Part shown: piece after piece, positions 52,076 to 61,614 of the stretch
How the letters are laid out: the number at the start of each line of letters is the position of its first letter
Position numbering within the stretch: the first letter of the stretch is position 1
Assembly (NCBI GenBank): GCA_019429005.1
Contig: JAHYJR010000003.1
Span: 1 to 64,000, forward strand
Direction: 5' to 3'
DNA from: Nanobdellati archaeon
GTDB lineage: Archaea; EX4484-52; GLR71
DNA length: 64,000 nucleotides
Translations under genes and position numbers: made by a program
The notes under the pieces: generated by a model
The model's database searches: none
Seen by the model: the letters and a program-made list of their open reading frames with translations, nothing else
What the model was told of the DNA's origin: nothing

Positions 52076-52101
52076 CAAATTAACCGGATTTTTTAGTGTA
52101 A

Positions 52102-52121
52102 ATATCGTTAAAAATCGATAT
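52102..52121. promoter_or_regulatory. Inverted repeat in the leader of the giant gene
   Basis: ATATCG and CGATAT form a perfect 6-bp inverted repeat around eight bases, about 30-45 bases before the giant ORF start. It lies between the likely TATA box and the start codon, where a repressor site or leader hairpin could act. The role is not shown. Confidence 0.35.
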
Positions 52122-52161
52122 GTAATACATCAAACTGCTTAGATATAATTGTGTTTAAATG

Positions 52162-52182
52162 GTATATATAGTTTTATAAAAA
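52162..52182 (-). promoter_or_regulatory. TATA region for the giant gene
   Basis: On the minus strand TTTTATAAAACTATATATAC lies about 90-105 nt before the start. This gives the giant gene its own promoter and a leader of roughly 60-70 nt, unlike the leaderless genes nearby. The 180-bp gap after ttuA holds no other gene. Confidence 0.45.
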
Positions 52183-52254
52183 CAGATGCATAAGAAACAA
52201 AAAGTATAACTTAACAGTACTCAAATAAACTTAAAAAAACAATAAAAAACAGAT

Positions 52255-53181
52255 TTATTTTATCTTTTCGCGCAAAATACAAACTTTACAAACCTCATTT
52301 GAAGCTGGTTCACCACACATTTTACAAGTCGCAATCTCTGAACCCGAAAAATCTTTTCTAAAAACAGGAAGCGTCCTATCAAAAGACTTAACAATAGAAT
52401 ATTTTGTACCAGGATATTTATCTTCAAGAGAATTAATAATATCACGCATATCCCATCTAAAACTTTCACTAGCATAAGGACACTCGCCAAAATCAACATC
52501 AAACCCTTTAAGAAGAACATAAAGACCCGTATCTTTTTCAAGAACATTGCGCAAAGGCTTGATACGTGGTATAAATCGTTTATCCTCAATAACAAACGCT
52601 TTCGCACCCAAACGCACCTGACGAAGCATATCGCCACGCACATAATTTGCCATTATAGATTGAGATTCATCATCAAGATTATGTCCTATTACAAGCTTTG
52701 TAGCACCATATTTTCTTGCAGTTTTATTTAAAATATCACGTCTAAACACACCACAAAAAGTGCATGCTTTAAGTTTTGTTGAATCTCGCATAGAGACAAT
52801 CTGATCAAGAGTCTTGCCATACTCTTTTTTAAATGATGCAACATGAAGTTTCACACCAATCTCTTTACAAAACTTTTTTGATGAAACTAAACTTTTATTA
52901 CGATAGCCCTTAATACCTTCATCAATTATAACTGCAAAAATCTCTAAATCATCCCTTTTTAAGAAAAGTTTATTTAAAAAATATAATGTCAAAATTGAAT
53001 CTTTACCACCAGAAAGTGCAATACAAAGCTTATCATGTCTTTCAATAAGACTATTTTGACGTATCGTTTTACGGATTGTAGACTCAACACTTTCAAAAAA
53101 ATGTTTTCGGCAAAGTGCACGACCTTCATATTTTCGATATATTACTGCATCTTTTCCACAATTGCATTTTAAAACTTGCAT
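52255..53181 (-). CDS. ttuA: tRNA 2-thiolation protein, TtuA/Ncs6 family
   Basis: This 308-aa PP-loop ATPase adenylates tRNA uridine for sulfur transfer (TtuA/Ncs6/CTU1 family). Visible features are an N-terminal zinc-binding 'CNCG' and 'CRKH', the PP-loop 'ALSGGKDSILTLYFL' (about 50-65), the catalytic/Fe-S cysteine region 'KACTFCGVFRRDIL' (about 137-150), 'GHNLDDESQSIMANYVRGD' (about 162-180), 'GECPYA', and a C-terminal zinc pair 'CKMCGEPAS...CKVC'. The ATG at 53181 places the zinc motif at the usual distance from the N-terminus. A TTG at 53199 would add six residues. It lies between surface-protein genes, about 60 bp downstream of the membrane-protein gene, perhaps as part of a longer transcript. 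Confidence 0.92.
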   Translation of the reverse strand: MQVLKCNCGKDAVIYRKYEGRALCRKHFFESVESTIRKTIRQNSLIERHDKLCIALSGGKDSILTLYFLNKLFLKRDDLEIFAVIIDEGIKGYRNKSLVSSKKFCKEIGVKLHVASFKKEYGKTLDQIVSMRDSTKLKACTFCGVFRRDILNKTARKYGATKLVIGHNLDDESQSIMANYVRGDMLRQVRLGAKAFVIEDKRFIPRIKPLRNVLEKDTGLYVLLKGFDVDFGECPYASESFRWDMRDIINSLEDKYPGTKYSIVKSFDRTLPVFRKDFSGSEIATCKMCGEPASNEVCKVCILREKIK

Positions 53182-53241
53182 ACATCTATTAAAAGACAAA
53201 ACTTTAAAAAAAGAGAGATTTAGTACAGATATTTAAACTTT

Positions 53242-54288
53242 TTATTTAACAGATTGTGCTGAAATAGGCATATTTTCAACCACATACACATCATCAAACT
53301 TTACAAATAAAAGATATACAAATGACAAAATGCCTGTAAAAAACATCGCAATACGGAAAAAGAAAAACATTGTAAATGCAACCATCAAAGGATAAATAAA
53401 CTTAATAATATCAAAAAGATTTGAAAGCATCTGTAAATTATTATCTACGCTGCTAGAAACATCTAAATCATCAAACGTGGAATCAATTAAATCAAACTGT
53501 GCATCGATATTAGCTTTGACATCCTTATCAATATAAACCATACTGCTATTCAGCGCAGAAAAACATTTCTGACGTTCCAAAGGCGTAAGTCCATAAGATT
53601 CATCAAAAACAGAGTACAATAAAGCCTGCTCAAGACCCTCAAGCATCGCATAATTTGCATTTTTCTGAGACTCAATGGCTACACTCTGAATATCACCCAA
53701 ATCATCTTCAGACATATTAAGTGTTGAGGTAAGCATAGAATCAATTTCATTTGATGCCAAAAGCGGATTATTAAAAACATATATTAAAAGAGCAAATGTA
53801 AAAATCAATGAAAACACAGAAAATGCCTTTGATAAAGCCACCCCTGCAAGTTTCTTATATGGCGGTTTTTTATAAATATCAGAAATTTTTGCACCTTTAA
53901 AAACTATAAAAAATGAAATAAATACACTTAAACTTGCAACAATATTAAAAAACGTAAATCCACCAAAAAATAATGTGAAAATAGATAATAACAAAGGTGT
54001 TATAAGTATAGAATAATCGGATTTTAAATCAGCTATAACAATCTTAAAAAATATAATAAAAGGTATGGGCACAGTCAAAAGAAACATTATAAAATAACTG
54101 AAATTCATACCAAATGAAAAATCACCAGCAGACATTGCTGTAGAAATATTTGCACTAGGCGAGATAATCAAATCAAGATTAAAATGTGATAAGTATAAGA
54201 AAATAAAAGATAATATAAATGTAAAAACAACAAGCATAAGACCTTTATTTTTATCCATAATGACAACCATTTTAATATTATTTATCAT
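53242..54288 (-). CDS. Polytopic membrane protein, unknown function
   Basis: This 348-aa protein has about six or seven membrane helices: one near residues 16-36, one at about 62-84, two between about 92 and 127, one at about 155-172, and one or two at about 295-335. A soluble acidic loop of about 120 residues lies before the last helices. The first ATG (54288) overlaps the stop of the TIG-repeat gene by four bases (ATGA), so the two genes are translationally coupled. A later ATG at 54258 is an alternative. I do not recognise a family. The coupling suggests it works with the TIG-repeat surface protein, for instance in anchoring or export (inferred). Confidence 0.72.
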   Translation of the reverse strand: MINNIKMVVIMDKNKGLMLVVFTFILSFIFLYLSHFNLDLIISPSANISTAMSAGDFSFGMNFSYFIMFLLTVPIPFIIFFKIVIADLKSDYSILITPLLLSIFTLFFGGFTFFNIVASLSVFISFFIVFKGAKISDIYKKPPYKKLAGVALSKAFSVFSLIFTFALLIYVFNNPLLASNEIDSMLTSTLNMSEDDLGDIQSVAIESQKNANYAMLEGLEQALLYSVFDESYGLTPLERQKCFSALNSSMVYIDKDVKANIDAQFDLIDSTFDDLDVSSSVDNNLQMLSNLFDIIKFIYPLMVAFTMFFFFRIAMFFTGILSFVYLLFVKFDDVYVVENMPISAQSVK

Positions 54289-57200
54289 ACTGTGTATTTC
54301 TCAAGAGTTTTCTGATTTGTTCCAACAGATTTAGATGATTTTGATTTAAAAACATCCTTTAATTTCTTAAAAAACTCTTTAACATCATGCTTAAAACCTA
54401 TAATAAATTTAGTCTGTTTGTTACGATACTCATAACTAAAAGAATTATTAGTATGTATTTTAGGTGCAACTGCTTTATGATGTGCAACAGCACCATGTGC
54501 AACAGCACCATGTGCAACAGCACCATGTGCAACAGCACCATGTGCAACAGCACCATGAGCAACAGCACCATGTGCAACAACAGTATTATAACTATGCTCA
54601 TGACCCGATTTAACTGTATCTGTTTTAGATTCAACATAATTCTTATATGCTAAATATAAAGCTGATTTACCTGGCATCATATAACCTTTATTATTATCAA
54701 AACCGGTCTCCTCTTTTGGTGGCAACCACATATACAGGAAAACACCAAGCATAATAATTATCAAAAATAAAACAAAAATAGTCTTAAATGTATCTAATCC
54801 GACATCAACTAAACCATTATGTACAAAACCTATATCTGAATCCAGTTTTGTTATAAGCTGTTCAATCTGATTCTTTTTATCGTATGCAGACTTATAATCG
54901 CCAACATTGACAGCACTTTTCAGATCTTTAAACAATGTATTAATATCACCTAAAGTCACATTCAAAACTTGATATTCACTATCATTAATCTTACCAATCA
55001 AGCTTTCAAGAACATCCTGAATTAAGGATATATTTGTTTCAATACCAGAAATACCATTAATCAGCACAGTCGTACTAGCATTATCAGGCAAAACAGAAAT
55101 AACAATAGAATCTGTTGTATTAAACTGTTCAGAACTGATTTTAACATTAATTGGTATATCTTTAATCCCTGTATTATTAGGCACTGTAATTTTAACAGAA
55201 TAAGTTGCAATCTGATCTTTACCAAGATATGAAATCAAATTTGGACTTATTGAATACCAATTACTTATGTTTTCACCAAAATCACTTGACGAAAATGCAA
55301 CTTTAAGATTTTTAACAGAGTAGGTCCCAGCATTTTTCAATTTTAAATCAAATGATTTACTTTCACCAACAACAATCTGTGGATTTGATTTATCAACAAG
55401 ATCAAATGAATAAGTATGAGGTAAACATTTATGTAAAGATACAAATTCTTTTGCAACATCACAGGATACAGAAGTACACACTGAATTAACACATGCTTTT
55501 GTAGATGAACAATCAGTATTCGATGTACAACTATCAGTATTTGTTGTCGTTGCTGTAGTTGATACTGGAGATTCTGCAGGTGGTGTAGTTACAACAGTAC
55601 AAGTAAATGTTGAGATTGGTTCATTAAGGTTTGAAGTTCTTTCAATCTTTATTGTTTTTGCACCAGAACACGAAGTTGGAATTACAAATGTATTAGCACC
55701 ATAAATTTGACCTAATGAATTTATAGATACAGTCTTTTGGAAAACATCATCAAAAGTAATATTTGCGTAAGTTTCAGATGCCGAAAAACCAGTTCCAGAC
55801 ACCGTAACTGTAATTGAATTCGCAACAATACCAGATTCTGGAGATATTGTAATAATTGGTTTTACAGTAAATACATTTGTAAATGTTTTACCATTAACAG
55901 TTATACTCTTCACACCTTCAATCAAAGTGCTTGACACAATGATTTGTTTTGATGTGAATGCACCATTAACAATCTCAAACGCAGAATGTGTCGTTGCTGA
56001 ACCACTAACAGTTATTGTGTTTGCACCTATTGTCTGATCTGAAAAACCCGTACCCGATAAAGTTATTATCTGGCCAGACGCACCATAACCAAGAATAGGT
56101 GTCAATGATAAAGTTGCAACAACAGTATAAGAATCAATAAATGTTTTCTCTTGGATTGTTATTGATTTTGAACCTTCACTAAGAGTCTCTGTAATTGTGA
56201 CCGAAACAGGTGCAAAAGTACCATCAGATGCAACAGTTATTGCAGCATGTGTAGTCGCAGAACCGCCTATAGTTATTGTATTTGCTAAAATTTGTCCAGG
56301 ACTGAAATAACTACCATTAATAATAACCACTCTTGATGCAGCACCAGTTCCAAAAGAAGGATTTACATAAATCAATGAATCCTCTAAATAAAAATTAGTA
56401 TCAAGACTGTAACCTTGAACTGAAAAACTACTCGCACCACCTGATAGTTCAGGCACAGTAAAGCTGAGATCTGTAAAAGAACCATTTACAGGCATAACAG
56501 CCCAATGCGTTCCAGAAACACCACCTATAGTTATATTGCTTGAACTTATAAGAGCATCTTTGAACCCAGTACCGTTTATAATTATATTTGTACCGTAAGT
56601 CCCAGATTGAACACTTGCTGAAATCTTTGGTTTTATTGCTATTGAAACCGGCGTTGGATTTGAAGTTCCAACAGTATCAATATTATAACTATTTTCAGGC
56701 ATTTCAACAACATTGAAACTTGCAGAGAAACTACCAAGATTTGTTGCGTTAACAGATGCAACAACAGTTCCATCAAAAATAACATTTACAGACTCATTTG
56801 AGGTAAATCCTGTTCCTGTAACAAAAATTGTGTCGCCTACATTTGTTTCTGTTACGTTCAAAAGTATTTTTGGATTAACTGTTAAAGTTTCAGAATCAGC
56901 CTCATCAGTATCAACAATATAAGTACCACTACTAATCTCGGGAACTGTAAACAACACTTTAAATGCACCATTACTAGATGAGATTTTATCTGTAGATTCA
57001 ATCACATTACCAACCAATAAATCAGATGGGATTGGATCATTTGTAACTGTTGTAAGATTTACACCATCAAAATCAATATAATAACCACCATAAGAATCAT
57101 TAAATCCTGTACCATACACAAGCACAACATCCCCAACATTAACAGATGTTGCATTTAAAACCAAATCAGCTAAATTTGTTGAAGTTGAATAAAAGAACGC

Positions 57201-60200
57201 GTCAGAAAAGACAACACCAAACACAGTCATATCTTTTACACCATAAGATTCATCTCCCAAATTTGGTATCTCAAACTTAAACCCATCATCAACACTAAAA
57301 TTACCATCAGAATATATTGTCCAGGGTACATGAGTACAATTTGTTGTATTTAAGAGAGTGGTATTCGCTAAAACAGAACCACTTGACTGATTAAAACCAT
57401 GACCAGTAAATTTTATTTTATAACCCGGACCACCAGACCTTGAAGTAAATCCTGTAATAAACGGAGATATATTAAAACCATCATTTCCATAAGTTGAAAT
57501 TGTTCCAGATAAATTACCATTCACACTCAACTGAACAAGACCAGCCAAATGATCCGGAACTATAATTGAAATATTAGACATAAATGTACCATCAGATTTT
57601 ACAGTAGTGCTTATTGGACTTCCAACTAACGGCAAAGTATCAAACTTAAAAGTATCAATACTTTCACCAGATACAAAACCGGTACCACTCAAAATAATAG
57701 TATCACCAAAATGACCACTATTTAAAGATAGTTTCAAACTAGGAACTAGATTAAAGGTATCATTTACAAATGATGCACTAAGATCTTGTACAGTAATCAC
57801 ACTATAACCACCAGATTTTCCAGAAACACTAGGTATTGTATAGTTCAATCCTGAAAAATAACCAGTTGATGGAATTACAATTTTATGTATACCTCTGACA
57901 CCATTAATAGCTATAGTATTCTGTAAAATAGCACCATCTTTAAAACCAGTACCTGTCAAAACAACAACATCACCGACACCCGCTGTGGTTATCACAGTCA
58001 CATTTATTGCAGGATTAACAGTAAAATTAACATCACTATATATTTGACCAGTTGAACCATCATTAGCACTTATTCGCCTTTGACCGTTTGTAGAATTAGG
58101 TATTGTGATATTAACATTAAAATTACCATTACTGATAGAATTTCCAGCACTAACCGAAACACCATCAAAATACACAACAAGATTACCACTCTGACCTGAA
58201 TTAAAACCAGTCCCCGTAACAAGAACAATATCACCAACAATACCAATTGAAGAGGAAATTACAACTTTAGGATCAATTGTTAATTGAGCTGATGCAGTCG
58301 TATTTGTACCAACCACTTGTACAGTGTAAGAACCTTGATTCTTATCAGAAGGTATTGTAAAAGTTATATTTGAAACAAAGTCACCATTACTTCCAACAAC
58401 AGTTGTTGATGAACTGATACTTGGACCACCAAAATAAATAGAACTAACAGTTTCACCAGGAACAAAACCAGTACCAAACACGTTTACAGTATCACCAATA
58501 TTGCCTGACGAATTATAAAGGATTAAATTTGGACTCAAAATAAATGATGTAGAAGTTGATGTAGTTCCAATAAAAGACGAACTACTTTGTATATGTGGTA
58601 TAGTCACATTTATAGAAAAAGCACCATTTGAATCAGTAACAAAAGTATCATCAAGAAAATAACTGGTTGATTTATTATACCTTATTGAATTCCCACCATC
58701 ATTTGCAGCAAAATTAGAACCATACACAGTTACAATATCACCAACATATCCCGAAGCGGCACTTAATTCAATCTTTGCAGTTTCTGAAACATTCGAATAA
58801 ATAAACAAAACATCACTAACACTACTAAATGCCGTAACATTACCAACCGCATCTACATAATAATAATTAACACCGCTTGGTTTATCCCCAACATCAACTT
58901 CAGATGAAAAAGTTCCATCTATACCAACTAAAATATTGCTAGACCCCCTAAGAATTCCACCAATAGTAACATTAACAATTTCGTCCGCAACAAATCCAGT
59001 ACCATTAACTAAAATAGTCTGACCCACAGCAGCTGAACTCTGATTCAATATCAACTTAGGAAGAATTGTAATATTACTGAGAGCAACAACAGTTGTCATA
59101 TTTTCATTACGAGACACATCAACAGTATAAACACCACCAGATAACGGAGGAACAACAAAATAATTAGATGCATTTGAAAATAACCCAGAACCAATAACCC
59201 CTGTTGGGATAACAACATTACCATTAAAAGTCACATTAAGTGATTCACTCACATTAAATCCATAACCAAAAACATAAACACTATCCCCTACATAAGCCGA
59301 ATCAGAACTAACATTAAGTTGCGGCGATACAATAAAACCTTCATCACTACGAGTTACAACAAGACCTGTACTAACACCAGAAACTGATACAGGATAACTT
59401 GAACTAGCATAACCAAATGGCAATTTAAACACAATCGGTGCTTCGAAACTACCATTAGCTAACACAATCGCTTTCTCAACCAAATATGTTGGAACAACAC
59501 TATTAAATTTAGCATTGCTTACAACATCACCATAAATAAAACCATACCCATTAATTGAAAGAGATTCACCTAAAATACCTGTTGTTGAATTAATAAGAAT
59601 TTTAGGAACAATAGAAAGCACTTTACTTGTCAAATTAGACTGTGATGTTGTAATATTAAGTGTTCTTGAAACAGCCGGAATATTTAAAGCAACATAGGGA
59701 ACTGTAAAATTATAATTAAATGTGCCGTTCACATTAGCCGAAATACTGTCATCATAAATAAAAACAAGAGCAGGATTTAAAAGACTGTAAGCCAAATCAC
59801 CAAAAGTCAGATTAATTTCACTTTCTAACGACTTAAAACCAGTACCTATTATCTCAATAACATCATTTGGACTCGGAGATGAAACATTCAACACAATTTT
59901 AGGCAAAACAGTAAATTCAAAAGTGATGCCTGTCGAATTATCACCACTCACAGTAACGTTCGTATTTGCAACATCAGATGCACTCTCAGGTATAATTATA
60001 TTAACTGAAAATAATCCATCACTTGTTGCATTCAAAGTATCATAACTTAAATTACCCTCATTGATAGCAGAAGTTACACCAGTCGCTGTAAAATTATAGA
60101 TAACATTACCACCAAAACTGACATTTAGATATTTCTCAACTGAAGCAAAACCATAACCATACACAGTTATAATATCACCGACATACCCTGAAGCAGTTGA

Positions 60201-60617
60201 TAAATTGACTTTAGGATTAATAGAAAAATTGCTTGAAGAATAAATAACATTTGACCCATTTGAACTAGTATAACAAAAACTTGTACTATTATAATAACAT
60301 AATCCTGTTACAGAAACAGTATAATTTGCCATGGATTTTAGAGGTACAATAAAAGATATCGTTGAATTGAAATTTCCAGTTGAATTTACAGGAACATCCA
60401 CAATATCAAATAATGTTGAACCAAAATAAACAAAACTTATTGTATCAGTTTCATTAAAACCAGTGCCAAAAATAGTAACATTTGTACCAACAACACCCGT
60501 TGAAACACTTAAACTTACCTGTGGTAAAGCATAAGCAGAAGATATTAACATCAAACTAAACAATAAAGAGACTAAAAACACAAACAATGATATCTTTTTC
60601 GGTATTTTATTAACCAT
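54285..60617 (-). CDS. 2110-aa IPT/TIG-repeat surface protein with TM anchor and His-rich cytoplasmic tail
   Basis: A signal peptide (about 8-30, ending 'SSAYA') is followed by 18 IPT/TIG-like beta-sandwich repeats of about 95-110 aa. Each is marked by a 'VGDxVxVxGTGF' motif, from 'VGTNVTIFGTGF' to 'SITVTVSGTGF'. Then come a small Cys cluster ('CTSNTDCSSTKACVNSVC', about residue 1700), a CARDB-like domain, a helical hairpin, and a TM helix ('TIFVLFLIIIMLGVFLYMWL', about 1950-1970). The cytoplasmic tail of about 140 aa contains six 'GAVAH' pentapeptides and a basic end. The ATG at 60617 has AGGT seven bases upstream. The gene overlaps the following membrane-protein gene by four bases. It is probably a structural surface protein or adhesin. 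The exact ligand is unknown. Confidence 0.88.
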   Translation of the reverse strand: MVNKIPKKISLFVFLVSLLFSLMLISSAYALPQVSLSVSTGVVGTNVTIFGTGFNETDTISFVYFGSTLFDIVDVPVNSTGNFNSTISFIVPLKSMANYTVSVTGLCYYNSTSFCYTSSNGSNVIYSSSNFSINPKVNLSTASGYVGDIITVYGYGFASVEKYLNVSFGGNVIYNFTATGVTSAINEGNLSYDTLNATSDGLFSVNIIIPESASDVANTNVTVSGDNSTGITFEFTVLPKIVLNVSSPSPNDVIEIIGTGFKSLESEINLTFGDLAYSLLNPALVFIYDDSISANVNGTFNYNFTVPYVALNIPAVSRTLNITTSQSNLTSKVLSIVPKILINSTTGILGESLSINGYGFIYGDVVSNAKFNSVVPTYLVEKAIVLANGSFEAPIVFKLPFGYASSSYPVSVSGVSTGLVVTRSDEGFIVSPQLNVSSDSAYVGDSVYVFGYGFNVSESLNVTFNGNVVIPTGVIGSGLFSNASNYFVVPPLSGGVYTVDVSRNENMTTVVALSNITILPKLILNQSSAAVGQTILVNGTGFVADEIVNVTIGGILRGSSNILVGIDGTFSSEVDVGDKPSGVNYYYVDAVGNVTAFSSVSDVLFIYSNVSETAKIELSAASGYVGDIVTVYGSNFAANDGGNSIRYNKSTSYFLDDTFVTDSNGAFSINVTIPHIQSSSSFIGTTSTSTSFILSPNLILYNSSGNIGDTVNVFGTGFVPGETVSSIYFGGPSISSSTTVVGSNGDFVSNITFTIPSDKNQGSYTVQVVGTNTTASAQLTIDPKVVISSSIGIVGDIVLVTGTGFNSGQSGNLVVYFDGVSVSAGNSISNGNFNVNITIPNSTNGQRRISANDGSTGQIYSDVNFTVNPAINVTVITTAGVGDVVVLTGTGFKDGAILQNTIAINGVRGIHKIVIPSTGYFSGLNYTIPSVSGKSGGYSVITVQDLSASFVNDTFNLVPSLKLSLNSGHFGDTIILSGTGFVSGESIDTFKFDTLPLVGSPISTTVKSDGTFMSNISIIVPDHLAGLVQLSVNGNLSGTISTYGNDGFNISPFITGFTSRSGGPGYKIKFTGHGFNQSSGSVLANTTLLNTTNCTHVPWTIYSDGNFSVDDGFKFEIPNLGDESYGVKDMTVFGVVFSDAFFYSTSTNLADLVLNATSVNVGDVVLVYGTGFNDSYGGYYIDFDGVNLTTVTNDPIPSDLLVGNVIESTDKISSSNGAFKVLFTVPEISSGTYIVDTDEADSETLTVNPKILLNVTETNVGDTIFVTGTGFTSNESVNVIFDGTVVASVNATNLGSFSASFNVVEMPENSYNIDTVGTSNPTPVSIAIKPKISASVQSGTYGTNIIINGTGFKDALISSSNITIGGVSGTHWAVMPVNGSFTDLSFTVPELSGGASSFSVQGYSLDTNFYLEDSLIYVNPSFGTGAASRVVIINGSYFSPGQILANTITIGGSATTHAAITVASDGTFAPVSVTITETLSEGSKSITIQEKTFIDSYTVVATLSLTPILGYGASGQIITLSGTGFSDQTIGANTITVSGSATTHSAFEIVNGAFTSKQIIVSSTLIEGVKSITVNGKTFTNVFTVKPIITISPESGIVANSITVTVSGTGFSASETYANITFDDVFQKTVSINSLGQIYGANTFVIPTSCSGAKTIKIERTSNLNEPISTFTCTVVTTPPAESPVSTTATTTNTDSCTSNTDCSSTKACVNSVCTSVSCDVAKEFVSLHKCLPHTYSFDLVDKSNPQIVVGESKSFDLKLKNAGTYSVKNLKVAFSSSDFGENISNWYSISPNLISYLGKDQIATYSVKITVPNNTGIKDIPINVKISSEQFNTTDSIVISVLPDNASTTVLINGISGIETNISLIQDVLESLIGKINDSEYQVLNVTLGDINTLFKDLKSAVNVGDYKSAYDKKNQIEQLITKLDSDIGFVHNGLVDVGLDTFKTIFVLFLIIIMLGVFLYMWLPPKEETGFDNNKGYMMPGKSALYLAYKNYVESKTDTVKSGHEHSYNTVVAHGAVAHGAVAHGAVAHGAVAHGAVAHGAVAHHKAVAPKIHTNNSFSYEYRNKQTKFIIGFKHDVKEFFKKLKDVFKSKSSKSVGTNQKTLEKYTV
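54481..54585. repeat. 15-bp tandem repeat encoding GAVAH pentapeptides
   Basis: Five exact copies of tgtgcaacagcacca (plus strand) occupy 54481-54555. One copy with a single change (54556-54570) and one degenerate copy (to 54585) follow. In the minus-strand gene they encode (GAVAH)n. The near-identity of units indicates recent or ongoing slippage, so copy number may vary between strains. Confidence 0.9.
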
Positions 60618-60663
60618 CTGATAAACCTTATAAATCGATTACTTAACAACTTCGCTAAAAACT

Positions 60664-60675
60664 ATTATATATTTA
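60664..60675 (-). promoter_or_regulatory. TATA region for the TIG-repeat gene
   Basis: On the minus strand AAATATATAATA lies about 50-60 nt before the ATG at 60617, with an AGGT ribosome-binding site in the intervening leader. It sits in the 145-bp gap after the MinD-like gene. Confidence 0.45.
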
Positions 60676-60762
60676 TGTGAATTGTTAAAAAATATTGATT
60701 TTTAACATCACATTTTGAACATCATATATCACTAAAATAATTAAGACATGTAAGTATAAATA

Positions 60763-61470
60763 TTAATATTCAATAAGGTTCTGTGCAATATCTGATATAA
60801 CTTTAGCAGGTTGAGATAAAGGCGAATAATCAACAACAGGCATACCTACAGCAATACTTTCCCTAACGTGCTTATGATCCTCAATTCTTGCAATAATGGG
60901 AACATCTAAAAATGAACCAATAGCATCTGATTTAATCTCAAAGGAATCGCCATGTATTTGATTGATAACAACACCTAATACAGTCTTAGACATATTATGA
61001 CATAACCTTAAAGCAAGAGCAACATTTGATACAGCAGTCAATTCAGGCGTAGTTACAAGCATAACTGCATCAGAACATGAAACGGCAGCATAAACTTCAG
61101 ATTCAATACCAGCTGCAACATCAATAATAACATAATCGTAATAACCAACAAGATTAGAAATCACATTTTTAAACCCAGACATATCACCATCTAACCTTGT
61201 AAGTGATGCTGGAATTATATCAACACCACTTCCATGACGATACATAGCACCCGATAAATCAATAGAACCATCAAGCACATCATTTAATGAATTATCATAC
61301 TGTACAAGCCCAAGATGAACACTTAAATTAGCTCCAGTTATATTAGCATCAATAACAGCTACACGTTTATCTAAATGACTTAATGCAACAACAAGATTGC
61401 TTACAAGCGTAGTCTTACCGACGCCACCTTTACCAGATATTACAGATATTACACGACTCACTCTAATCAT
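60763..61470 (-). CDS. minD: MinD/ParA-family ATPase
   Basis: This 235-aa protein is a deviant-Walker-A ATPase. 'SGKGGVGKTTLVSNL' (about 12-26) contains the signature Lys. 'VAVIDANITGANLSVHLG' is switch I (the usual D-D/N-G-A-N-L pattern). 'YDYVIIDVAAGIE' is Walker B/switch II, with DVAAG in place of DxPPG. 'VINQIHGDS' supplies a base-recognition Asn. Such proteins dimerise on ATP and position other machines at the membrane or nucleoid. Archaeal MinD homologues also help place chemoreceptor arrays and archaella. No ParB-like gene is in the window. No basic amphipathic membrane-targeting tail is visible. The gene sits between the S-layer and TIG-repeat genes. A TATA box (TTTTTATA, 61491-61498) about 21 nt upstream implies a leaderless mRNA. 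Confidence 0.88.
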   Translation of the reverse strand: MIRVSRVISVISGKGGVGKTTLVSNLVVALSHLDKRVAVIDANITGANLSVHLGLVQYDNSLNDVLDGSIDLSGAMYRHGSGVDIIPASLTRLDGDMSGFKNVISNLVGYYDYVIIDVAAGIESEVYAAVSCSDAVMLVTTPELTAVSNVALALRLCHNMSKTVLGVVINQIHGDSFEIKSDAIGSFLDVPIIARIEDHKHVRESIAVGMPVVDYSPLSQPAKVISDIAQNLIEY

Positions 61471-61490
61471 ATAAATTATAGCTTACAAGG

Positions 61491-61498
61491 TATAAAAA
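61491..61498 (-). promoter_or_regulatory. TATA box for the MinD-like gene
   Basis: TTTTTATA on the minus strand, 21-28 nt before the ATG at 61470. This indicates a leaderless promoter separate from the S-layer transcript. Confidence 0.5.
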
Positions 61499-61614
61499 TC
61501 TATCTTAAAGAACAAAAAATAATCTTTAACTTATAGAAAAAAACATTTGTCAAAATCAAATAAAAAGTATCCAAAAAATAGACTAAAACAGTTTAGAACC
61601 CCTTACTAAAACAG

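Noticed and set aside
15692-52075. Dozens of short open frames on the plus strand and in other minus frames across the giant gene
   Set aside because: They are shadows of one continuous coding frame. Their products are low-complexity (Ile/Tyr/Asn/His-rich) with no recognisable domain or ribosome-binding site.
15692-52075. Giant ORF as an assembly chimera of several genes
   Set aside because: The frame stays open for 36 kb in AT-rich DNA, composition and repeat style are continuous, and a single signal peptide and single TM/ATPase frame the protein. Long-read confirmation is still desirable.
54387-54653. Plus-strand ORF with MCNST repeats
   Set aside because: It is the opposite-strand reading of the 15-bp repeat inside the TIG-protein gene. 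It has no start signals and no independent homology.
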